From JAEUJT01 sp044225205 (lineage in GTDB: Bacteria; Myxococcota; Myxococcia; Myxococcales; Myxococcaceae), in contig JBGAIY010000016.1 in NCBI GenBank assembly GCA_044225205.1, positions 1 to 39,597 on the forward strand: a stretch of DNA of 39,597 bases, written 5' to 3'. The notes under the pieces are model-generated. The model worked only from the letters and a program-made list of their open reading frames with translations, did not search any database and was not told the DNA's origin. A program made the position numbers and the translations under genes. This document shows, in pieces, positions 33,514-39,597 of this stretch (position 1 is the stretch's first letter; each line of letters begins with the position of its first letter).

Positions 33514-34425
33514 TCACCCGTGCCCGAGCAGCCACCACCAGGCCGGTACGGTGACCAAACTCAGTGGCGTACCCACCGCGATGAGCGCCGCGGCCAGGCG
33601 GGCGTCGAGCTTGAACTCGGTGGCAATGACACCGGCGGTCACCATGGGGGCCATGGCGGCTTGCGCGACTGCGACGCGTTCGACCTCGCTCACCGGCCCC
33701 GAGTGCACGAGCTTCAAGAACGCGAGCACGCAGGCCGGTGCGAAGAGCAGCTTCCACCCGAGCCCGAGGGCGACCCGCGGCCCATTGCCGGTAAGCGCTG
33801 AAGGGTCGAACTGCCACCCCACGCTGGCCAACGCGAGCGGCGTGAGCATCGCGGCGAGGCGTTCGAGCACCCCGTCGACCGCGTCGGGAAACTCGAGCGA
33901 GCGGGTCGCCAACGCCACGACCAACGCCACCACGGGTGGAAACGTGAGCAGCCGACGCACGAGCGCCGAGGGTGAAACGTGCTGACCCCCGAGGTGCGTG
34001 GCGAGCGGTATGGCCCCCAGTGACAGCGTCACGAACGTACCGAGTTGGTCGACGACCGCGGCGAGCGCCAAGGCGGGCGGGCCGCCGAGCGTGCTGACCA
34101 GCGGCAGCCCGACGAACGCCGTATTGCCGAGGCCGGCGCACAGCGCCAGGGCCCCGGCGACCGGGCGGCGGTCTTGCGGGGCACCCTTCACCCACCACAG
34201 GGCCACGGCCGCCGGCACCCAGAAGACACCCCAGACCGCAATGACCGCGGCCACGAGCTCGGCGCGCAGCGGCACCGCGTGAATCAGGCGAATCACCAGC
34301 GCGGGCATCGACACCCAGAGCACCCAGGCATTGATGACTCGGTGTGACTCGGCGGGCAGCCCGCTGAACCGCCGGGCGACGACGCCGAGAAAGAAACAGC
34401 CGATGAGCAACACCACGTTGGTCAT
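33514..34425 (-). CDS. AEC-family transporter (auxin efflux carrier type)
   Basis: A 303-residue integral membrane protein with about ten hydrophobic segments, matching the AEC/PIN-like family (PF03547). Typical features are the first helix VVLLIGCFFLGVVARRF with the following NAWVLWVSMPALVI, the mid-protein GLGNTAFVGLPLVSTLGG (the conserved N-x-G-[FY]-x-G-x-P element), and the last-third motif MAPMVTAGVIATEFKLD. AEC carriers export or import small organic acids; the substrate cannot be read from sequence. It lies 34 bases after the RNase D gene on the same strand and may be co-transcribed with it. The 234 bases beyond its end contain no gene. Confidence 0.92.
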   Translation of the reverse strand: MTNVVLLIGCFFLGVVARRFSGLPAESHRVINAWVLWVSMPALVIRLIHAVPLRAELVAAVIAVWGVFWVPAAVALWWVKGAPQDRRPVAGALALCAGLGNTAFVGLPLVSTLGGPPALALAAVVDQLGTFVTLSLGAIPLATHLGGQHVSPSALVRRLLTFPPVVALVVALATRSLEFPDAVDGVLERLAAMLTPLALASVGWQFDPSALTGNGPRVALGLGWKLLFAPACVLAFLKLVHSGPVSEVERVAVAQAAMAPMVTAGVIATEFKLDARLAAALIAVGTPLSLVTVPAWWWLLGHG

Positions 34426-34459
34426 GAGACGTTTCGGTGCTTCGCGGGTCGCCCTTCGG

Positions 34460-35611
34460 TCACTGATGTGGGGCCATCACCGCCAGCACGTCGGCCCCGT
34501 AGAGAGCCAGCCGCTTGGGCCCGAAGTACGGCACCCGGCCGAGCGCTTCGAGGTTCTGGGGGTTGGTATCGGCCAGGTCGTCGACCAGCGAATTCGGCAG
34601 CACGACCGATGGCGTGACCTTGCGCTTCGGGGCGACCTGCTTTCGCCAGTCGAGCAGCGCTTCGGCACGACGGCGCTTTCGCGGGTCTCGGCCCTTGCGG
34701 TCGTCGGGCAGCACCAACTCGCCTCGCGCGTTCTGCTGTGTCAGCTGCTCGAGCTGCTGCAAGACGGTTTCACCGTGCTGGCGGGTAAACGCCCCCCGCA
34801 CGCCCTCGAGCCGGCCCAAGTCGCGCACCGTCTTGGGCAGCTTGGTGGCGATCGACACGACGGCGGTGTTCGACAACATGCGCCCCATGGGCACGTCTTC
34901 TTGCTCGGCCAATTGAAGCCGCAGGGTGTGCAACCATTGCGCGACGAAATGCGAAAGGCGCTGCTGTTCGGTCGAGACCCCCTGGGTGGGGAGCTTGAAC
35001 TTGTAGGGGCCGCTTTGGTCGGGGCGCTCGGCCGCTTCGTCGGCGATTCGCTGGCAGTCGAGCGTCACTTCTTCGAGAATGTCGGCCGTCGCACACGCCT
35101 CTCGAACCCAGCGACCGACTTCGACGAGGTAGCGAACGTCGTCGGCGATGTAGGCCCTCAGTTCGGCGGGCAGGGGGCGAATCGAAAAGTCAGACTGCTG
35201 GTGTTCTTTGGCCAGCTGCTTGCCCAGCTTTTCGAGCACCAAGTCGGCCAGCCCGACCTTCGGCCAGCCGAGCAGCGTGACGGCGCGGTGGGTGTCGAAC
35301 AAGCCCTTCACCCGAATGCCGGCCTCGGCGAGGTACTGCAGGTCGCCCATGGCGGCGTGAAAGAACTTGGTTTTCGCCGGGTTGGCGAAGTCGGCCGCGA
35401 GCGGCGCGAGCGACACCTCGGGGGCGAGGGTGTCGATCAAGAAAATGCGCTGACCGGTACCCACCTGCACCCAGCACAGGCGCGACCGAAAATGGTGCAT
35501 GGCGTCGGCTTCGACGTCGACCGCGACGTCGGCCGCGCTTGAAACGGCGGTCGCGGCTGCCGTCACCTGTGACGCCGTAGTGACGTCGTTCACCTCATCG
35601 GGAATAGACAC
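34460..35611 (-). CDS. rnd: Ribonuclease D-like 3'-5' exonuclease with HRDC domain
   Basis: The start is GTG 35611, a few bases after GAGGGAG on the minus strand; the frame stays open about 106 codons upstream but that part overlaps the start of ttcA on the other strand. The 383-residue product has the DEDD exonuclease core: Asp 32/Glu 34 (VAVDVEAD), FHAAMGDLQYL, and YIADDVRYLVEV with the Tyr-x3-Asp of the DEDDy group. C-terminal residues ~210 onward form an HRDC-type nucleic-acid-binding region (DWRKQVAPKRKV, PYFGPKRLALYGADVL). RNase D trims 3' ends of tRNA and other stable RNAs. Its leader contains a terminator-like hairpin. Confidence 0.88.
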   Translation of the reverse strand: MSIPDEVNDVTTASQVTAAATAVSSAADVAVDVEADAMHHFRSRLCWVQVGTGQRIFLIDTLAPEVSLAPLAADFANPAKTKFFHAAMGDLQYLAEAGIRVKGLFDTHRAVTLLGWPKVGLADLVLEKLGKQLAKEHQQSDFSIRPLPAELRAYIADDVRYLVEVGRWVREACATADILEEVTLDCQRIADEAAERPDQSGPYKFKLPTQGVSTEQQRLSHFVAQWLHTLRLQLAEQEDVPMGRMLSNTAVVSIATKLPKTVRDLGRLEGVRGAFTRQHGETVLQQLEQLTQQNARGELVLPDDRKGRDPRKRRRAEALLDWRKQVAPKRKVTPSVVLPNSLVDDLADTNPQNLEALGRVPYFGPKRLALYGADVLAVMAPHQ

Positions 35612-35625
35612 TGCGCTCCCTCTAG

Positions 35626-35647
35626 CAAAAAGGCCCAGACTGTGGGC
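35626..35647 (-). terminator. Terminator-like hairpin in the rnd leader
   Basis: On the minus strand GCCCA (35647-35643) and TGGGC (35637-35633) form a stem with a 5-base loop and are followed by CTTTTTG, about 15 bases before the rnd start at 35611. No minus-strand gene ends just upstream, so it may attenuate rnd transcription or stop antisense reading. Confidence 0.35.
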
Positions 35648-35701
35648 AAAAGGCGCGGCACCCGTGCATTTTTCGCCGGAGTGAAGGGCAGGCTTCGAAC
35701 C

Positions 35702-36544
35702 ATGAGCGAGCTCGTCAAGCTTGAAAAGAGTCTCCTCTCGCACGTCGGCAAGGCGGTGCATGAGTGGTCGCTCATCGAGCCGAATGACCGAATTTTGGTG
35801 GCCATTTCGGGCGGCAAAGACTCGTACACCATGCTGCACCTGTTGCGGCAGCTGCAGCGGCGGGCGCCGGTGCCGTTCGAGCTCATCGCGGTGAACCTCG
35901 ACCAGGGCCACCCCGGTTTCCCCGGTCATGTGCTCGAAGAATGGCTCACCCAGAACGAGTACGACTTTCGGCTGCTCAAAGAAGACACGTATTCAATCGT
36001 GCTCGACAAGCTCAAGCCTGGGCAGACCCAGTGCTCGCTGTGCAGCCGGCTTCGCCGGGGCATTCTCTACAACGCCGCGGTTGACTTGAAGTGCACGAAA
36101 ATCGCCTTGGGCCACCACCGTGACGATTTGATTCACACGCTGTTGCTGAATCTGTTTTTCGCAGGTTCGATGGCGACCATGCCGGCGAAGTTGCACAGCG
36201 ACGACGGGCGCAACACGGTCATTCGGCCGCTCGCGTATGCTCCCGAAGCCGAAATCGCCAGGTTCGCCGAGCTCATGGAGTTCCCCATCATTCCGTGTGA
36301 TTTGTGCGGGTCGCAAGAAAACCTGCAGCGCAAGAAAGTCAAAGCGTTGGTTGACACGCTCGGCAAAGAGGTGCCCAACGTGCGCTCGTCAATTTTGTCG
36401 GCCATGAGCAATTTGCACACCTCGCACTTGCTCGACCAGCGATATTGGCGGGCAGCGGTCGAAGAGGCGCCGCCCCGAGCGGAGCCCAAACATGTTGAGC
36501 TGGTGCCACTCAAGGTGGCCCACGGAGGCGCCCATGGCGCGTGA
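35702..36544 (+). CDS. ttcA: tRNA 2-thiocytidine biosynthesis protein TtcA
   Basis: Started at ATG 35702 (MSELVKLEKSL); an in-frame ATG at 35642 is less likely as it adds a basic tail unlike the family. The 280-residue protein has the PP-loop ATP-binding motif SGGKDS at residues 36-41, the iron-sulphur Cys pair CSLC at 111-114 and the later CDLCGSQ, which together identify TtcA. It thiolates C32 of certain tRNAs using ATP and a 4Fe-4S cluster. It overlaps the start of the TerB-like gene by 11 bases and is divergent from rnd, so the two RNA-modification/processing genes share one upstream region. Confidence 0.94.
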   Translation: MSELVKLEKSLLSHVGKAVHEWSLIEPNDRILVAISGGKDSYTMLHLLRQLQRRAPVPFELIAVNLDQGHPGFPGHVLEEWLTQNEYDFRLLKEDTYSIVLDKLKPGQTQCSLCSRLRRGILYNAAVDLKCTKIALGHHRDDLIHTLLLNLFFAGSMATMPAKLHSDDGRNTVIRPLAYAPEAEIARFAELMEFPIIPCDLCGSQENLQRKKVKALVDTLGKEVPNVRSSILSAMSNLHTSHLLDQRYWRAAVEEAPPRAEPKHVELVPLKVAHGGAHGA

Positions 36545-37358
36545 ACTCATCGAGCAGGCGAAGACCAACCGCAACGCGGCGCTGGTCGAAGTGATGTTGC
36601 TGGCGGCCAGCGCCGACGGCGAAGTGCAGACGACCGAATTGCGCGCCCTGTTGACCCGGGTCATCGAGCGGCCAGAATTCGAGGGCACCCGCCCCGCCGA
36701 ACTCAACGCGCTCATCGAGGCGTCGGCCAAGAAGCTCGCGGGCGCCCGCAAGCTCGAAGACGTGCTGGAGTCGCTGCGCAAGCGCCTGCCCGACCACCCG
36801 AACCGGCTGTTGGCGTTCGGCTTGGCCACCGCCATCGCCCTGTCTGACCGCAAGGCCACCCGGGTTGAGCTCGGCCTGCTCAAGACGTTTCAAAAGGCGC
36901 TCGGCATTTCAGAAGAAGAAGTCGGCCGAATTTTCGAAATGATCGAGCAGGGGCGGTCGTTGTCTGAGGCGCTGGGTGAACCGTCGGAGCGCCTTTTCGC
37001 CGAGACCATGGTGTTGGTGGCGGCGAGCGACGGGTTGGTCAAGGAGGCCGAATTGGCGGCGATGCTCGAAAACATGGCGGGAGACCCCGTCTTTCAAGGT
37101 GTTTCGCGCGAAGCCGCCGAGCGTTTGTTGAGCGAAGCCGTGTCGAACTTGGCCACCGAAGGCATGCCCCAGCGGCTGGCGGTGTTGGCGCAGGGGTTGA
37201 CGACGCCGGCCCAGCGCTCGAAGGCGTTTCGTTTGGCGATGCGGGTGGCGCACGCCGACGGGGCACCGTCGGTGCACGAACTGCGCACGCTCGACCTGCT
37301 GCAGGCGACGTTCGGCATTGCCGACGACGAAGTCGCCCGAATTGCGGTGGAGTCGTAA
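36534..37358 (+). CDS. TerB-like protein with two helical domains
   Basis: A 274-residue soluble protein, started at ATG 36534 within the last bases of ttcA. It consists of two related all-helical halves: residues ~1-125 (VMLLAASADGEVQTTELRAL) and ~135-260 (MVLVAASDGLVKEAELAAML, then MRVAHADGAPSVHELRTLDL). The recurring Ala-Asp-Gly-x-x-x-x-x-E pattern is that of the TerB tellurite-resistance/DjlA-type domain (PF05099 clan), where the acidic residues bind metal. No other tellurite gene is present, so resistance should not be assumed. It is followed by the PhnD-like gene 1 base downstream, so ttcA, this gene and the PhnD-like gene form an operon. Confidence 0.8.
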   Translation: MARELIEQAKTNRNAALVEVMLLAASADGEVQTTELRALLTRVIERPEFEGTRPAELNALIEASAKKLAGARKLEDVLESLRKRLPDHPNRLLAFGLATAIALSDRKATRVELGLLKTFQKALGISEEEVGRIFEMIEQGRSLSEALGEPSERLFAETMVLVAASDGLVKEAELAAMLENMAGDPVFQGVSREAAERLLSEAVSNLATEGMPQRLAVLAQGLTTPAQRSKAFRLAMRVAHADGAPSVHELRTLDLLQATFGIADDEVARIAVES

Positions 37359-37359
37359 C

Positions 37360-38175
37360 ATGGCGGTCGCTCCTCGCCCCGTTCGCACCGCGGTGCGATT
37401 TGCGTTGCCCTCGTCGTTGGGGCCGAACGCGCAGCAGCGGGCCGAGCAGCTCGAAAAGTGGCTCCGCGAGGCACTGGGCCGCGAGACCGAGGTGGTGGTG
37501 GCGACCACGTACGAGTCGCTCGCCCGCGAGTTGCTGGCGGGCAAGGTCGACGCGGCCTGGGCGCCGCCGTTCGTCTGCGCGCGCATTGAAGCCATGGGGG
37601 TGAGGGTGTTGGTTCGTGGGCAGCGCAACGGCGCATCGACCTACCGGGCGGCCATGATTTGCCGGGCCGATTCTGACCTCACGGTCGACACGCTCAAAGG
37701 GTCGTCGGCCGCGTGGAGCGACCGTGATTCGGTGGGCGGGTACCTGTTGCCGCTCGCGTTCTTGCGTGAACGGTCGCTCGACCCCGCCCGGTTGTTCGCG
37801 CGGCAAGAATTCTTGGGCTCGTACCGCGCGGCGCTCGAAGCGGTCGCCGCGAAACGCGTTGATCTGACGAGTATTTTCGCGCCCACCGCGAAAGCGGGCC
37901 TGGGTGACACCACCGGCCTTGGTGAAATTTGGCCCGAGAACGCCGCCGCGTTTCGGCCGCTCGCTTTCACCGAAGACGCTCCGAATGACGGCGTCGCGGT
38001 GTCGATGAACCTCGCCGGCGCGTTGGTGGCCGACCTCGAAAAGGCCCTGGTGTCGATGGGGCAGACCGAGGCGGGCGCCAAGGTGCTCAAAGAATGTTTC
38101 AACGCCGAGCGGTTCGAAGCCGCGCCGCGCATGGGCTACCGCGCGTTGTACCGAGTGGCCCTCGCGAGTTTGTAG
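37360..38175 (+). CDS. PhnD/SsuA-type substrate-binding protein without signal peptide
   Basis: Started at ATG 37360, immediately after the TerB-like stop; 271 residues. The sequence shows the periplasmic-binding-protein class II pattern of PF12974 (PhnD-like): ESLARELLAGKVDAAWAPP near residue 50, AAMICRADSDLT, GSSAAWSDRDSVGGYLLPL in the ligand loop and VDLTSIFAPTAKAG. The N-terminus (MAVAPRPVRTAVRFALP) lacks a hydrophobic signal, so it should remain in the cytoplasm, and no ABC permease or ATPase gene is nearby. A cytoplasmic ligand sensor or an orphan enzyme-like role is possible; this is inference. A loose inverted repeat follows the gene. Confidence 0.82.
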   Translation: MAVAPRPVRTAVRFALPSSLGPNAQQRAEQLEKWLREALGRETEVVVATTYESLARELLAGKVDAAWAPPFVCARIEAMGVRVLVRGQRNGASTYRAAMICRADSDLTVDTLKGSSAAWSDRDSVGGYLLPLAFLRERSLDPARLFARQEFLGSYRAALEAVAAKRVDLTSIFAPTAKAGLGDTTGLGEIWPENAAAFRPLAFTEDAPNDGVAVSMNLAGALVADLEKALVSMGQTEAGAKVLKECFNAERFEAAPRMGYRALYRVALASL

Positions 38176-38192
38176 TTCGTTTCGCCATCTCC

Positions 38193-38225
38193 GGTGGTCG
38201 CTGAAAACACGCTCTCGCAACCACC
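38193..38225 (+). terminator. Possible terminator after the PhnD-like gene
   Basis: GGTGGT (38193-38198) and ACCACC (38220-38225) pair, with two further GC pairs inside after one mismatch, 18 bases after the stop. There is no T-run, so intrinsic termination would be weak. Confidence 0.3.
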
Positions 38226-38258
38226 ACTGAGCGTCGTGCGCGGGCTACCGTGTCGGTC

Positions 38259-38999
38259 ATGGTGACTGGGCTACTTGTGCTGTTGGCGGCGGCGCCGGCG
38301 TTGACGTTCAACGGGGCCCCTGTGCCACCGAGTTGTCTGCTCGACCTCATTGGGCCGGGGGCTCCCGAGCAGCAAACCGTCATTGCCATGAAGACGTGTT
38401 CGACCGAGGGCCGAGTCGAGCAGGTCGGCAAGCGGGTCACCTGGCGTTCGAGCCCCGACGAGCGCGACTCGTATGAGGTGTCGTATGAGCCGGTCGGGCA
38501 GTTGGGCGCGGGGTGGGTGGTGTCGTGGTCGTGGAGCGGAGGCGGGTCGGGCGTGTTCACCGGGCTGTCGTTGGTGCGCGTCGAAAAGGGGCGCCTTTTG
38601 CTCGCGCGCACCTGGGCAACGGGAGACCGCTGCAATGGCGGGCTGGTGTCGGCGGCGGTGACCGGCGCGTCGGTGCAGTATTCGGTCAGGGCCACCCCGG
38701 CCGACCTGGTCGGTGCCACGGCCCGCGGCAAGGCCCTCCGACTCCAGGCGGCGACCGACCTCGAAGCGAGCGCCACCAGCTGTGTCGGCACGCTCGAATT
38801 TCGCGACACCCGGTTGACGGGCGCGACGCTCGACGCGACCGAAGACACCGAAGGGTGGACCGAGCGTTTTCGGCTGCAGAGTTGTTACAACCGCGTGCAC
38901 CGAGCGCTCGCCGCTTCGAGCCGAGGCCACGTCGACCTCGTCGGCCTCGAGGCCTTGGCCGAGGCGGTCGCGCAGTGCGTACACCGCGACGGCGGTTGA
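38259..38999 (+). CDS. Secreted protein of unknown function
   Basis: Started at ATG 38259 (a GTG three codons earlier at 38250 is also possible); 246 residues. The first ~17 residues (VTGLLVLLAAAPAL) are a Sec signal. The mature part contains Cys at several spaced positions (PSCLLDL, KTCSTEG, DRCNGG, TSCVGT, QSCYN, QCVH), which suggests disulphide bonds in the periplasm or outside, and a Gly-rich beta region (VSWSWSGGGSGVFTGLSLVR). I do not recognise the family. It lies 84 bases after the PhnD-like gene, past a possible terminator, and 10 bases from the convergent DoxX gene. Confidence 0.65.
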   Translation: MVTGLLVLLAAAPALTFNGAPVPPSCLLDLIGPGAPEQQTVIAMKTCSTEGRVEQVGKRVTWRSSPDERDSYEVSYEPVGQLGAGWVVSWSWSGGGSGVFTGLSLVRVEKGRLLLARTWATGDRCNGGLVSAAVTGASVQYSVRATPADLVGATARGKALRLQAATDLEASATSCVGTLEFRDTRLTGATLDATEDTEGWTERFRLQSCYNRVHRALAASSRGHVDLVGLEALAEAVAQCVHRDGG

Positions 39000-39009
39000 A
39001 GGGGCCGGC

Positions 39010-39417
39010 TCACTTCGCGAGTCGCTCGTCGAGGCTGAGCGGGCCCGCGCCGAAAGCCGCGAACATCAGCGCGGCTCCGAGCATTGCCACGTTCTTCGCG
39101 AACATGGCCAGTTGCACGTGGCGCATGACGGGGTCGCTCACGGCCCAGAACGCGTGGATCGTGAGCGTGATGGGCACGAGAAACCCGACCAACAGCCAGG
39201 CGCCCCATCGGGCCTTGTACCCGAGGGCGAGCGACAGGCCGCCGAGCACGGCCATGACGCCCGACGCCGGCACCACCAGCCACGTGCCGGGCCACCCGAA
39301 GTCGGCCGCGTGTTGAATGCCTTCGGCCGAGAAATGCCGGGGGGCGGCGGCGAGAAAAATGAGTGCGTACAGCAGGCGACCGACGAGCGGGAGCCACTTG
39401 GGAGCAGGGAGGTTCAT
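39010..39417 (-). CDS. DoxX-family membrane protein
   Basis: Started at ATG 39417 (MNLPAPKWLPLVGRLL); an in-frame ATG at 39453 adds a polar stretch. The 135-residue product has four hydrophobic helices: LVGRLLYALIFLAAAPRHF with the conserved first-helix pattern, PASGVMAVLGGLSLALGY, WLLVGFLVPITLTIHAFW and LAMFAKNVAMLGAALMF. This is the layout of DoxX/SURF4-like proteins (PF07681), small inner-membrane proteins tied to thiosulphate oxidation in some archaea and to redox stress in others. Function here is unknown. The gene contains one of the very few GGAT words of the window (39156). Confidence 0.87.
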   Translation of the reverse strand: MNLPAPKWLPLVGRLLYALIFLAAAPRHFSAEGIQHAADFGWPGTWLVVPASGVMAVLGGLSLALGYKARWGAWLLVGFLVPITLTIHAFWAVSDPVMRHVQLAMFAKNVAMLGAALMFAAFGAGPLSLDERLAK

Positions 39418-39522
39418 GGCCTCACCATGACGCCCGTCGGTGCGCCGCTGCATTCACCTAGATAGCCGATCCGCATAGAGGAAGTGATCGACTGTTTTGC
39501 GTGGCGGTGATCTACGCCGCCC

Positions 39523-39597
39523 ATGCGATGGAAGACCACGTCTCAAGAGAAAGAGAAGGCGGTCGCGGCAAGCCTGCGGCGGTCGAGCAAGTTTTAC
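39523..39597 (+). CDS. Start of an unidentified ORF (runs off window)
   Basis: From ATG 39523 an open frame of 25 codons continues to the last base (MRWKTTSQEKEKAVAASLRR). It is too short to identify. The ~100 bases before it (39418-39522) are richer in A/T than average and contain CTAG and ATCC, words that are rare elsewhere in the window, so the DNA starting here may have a different origin. Confidence 0.35.
   Translation, partial: MRWKTTSQEKEKAVAASLRRSSKFY

Noticed and set aside
35612..35929. Longer start for RNase D
   Set aside because: Would run into ttcA on the other strand; GTG 35611 has a good ribosome-binding site and the exonuclease motifs lie just after it.
36534..37358. Tellurite-resistance locus
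   Set aside because: Only a TerB-like domain is present; no other ter gene is nearby.

Overview
The window is high-GC bacterial DNA of myxobacterial (Myxococcota) character. Three things point there: the translation-factor cluster rimP-nusA-ylxR-infB-ylxP-rbfA-truB, whose IF2 reads like Myxococcus IF2 from memory; the many lipoproteins with Asp-Ala-Gly or Gly-rich stalks and Cys-rich modules; and the paired cytochrome-like/DUF1501 exported proteins. No rRNA, tRNA, CRISPR array or complete insertion sequence was seen. Roughly a third of the genes encode lipoproteins or other exported proteins.

Layout. 1-267 (-) is the 5' end of an MFS (AmpG-like) transporter. 363-2159 (+) holds a lipoprotein, a DUF971 protein and a PEGA-domain membrane protein. 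2390-6003 (+) holds a large cysteine-free protein and an overlapping lipoprotein. 6064-6534 (+) is a GFA-family protein. 6535-7172 is apparently non-coding. 7173-10207 (-) holds a DHFR-like reductase, an unknown protein and a beta-helix lipoprotein. 10281-17206 (-) is a probable five-gene operon: DUF1549-like exported protein, CVSCH lipoprotein, Tat-exported DUF1501 protein, bioA and a kelch-like lipoprotein. 17451-20155 (+) is a vWA lipoprotein, a small EF-hand-like protein and a Tgl-type transglutaminase, facing a second vWA protein (20166-21539, -). 21628-22437 (-) is a Nit-family amidase. 22657-30321 (+) is the rimP to truB translation operon. 30736-33279 (+) is a large galactose-oxidase-like lipoprotein with two PPC domains. 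33514-35611 (-) holds an AEC transporter and RNase D. 35702-38999 (+) holds ttcA, a TerB-like protein, a PhnD-like binding protein and a secreted protein. 39010-39417 (-) is DoxX. An unidentified ORF begins at 39523.

Two things stand out. First, the tetranucleotide GGAT/ATCC is almost absent from the whole window: I found GGAT at two places and ATCC at two, one of them a shared GGATCC site. This shapes codon choice, so that ATC is never followed by C and Ile-Pro is usually written with the rare ATA codon. Second, the 17.4-21.5 kb block joins a calcium-binding-like protein, a transglutaminase with an intact Cys-Glu-His triad, and two metal-dependent-adhesion (vWA) proteins, which suggests an envelope or coat protein cross-linking system.

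Three genes (vWA lipoprotein, transglutaminase, infB) are broken by single-base losses, mostly at homopolymers, and infB has also lost about 32 bases inside its G domain. The single-base losses look most like sequencing errors. The larger infB gap needs checking because infB is essential.
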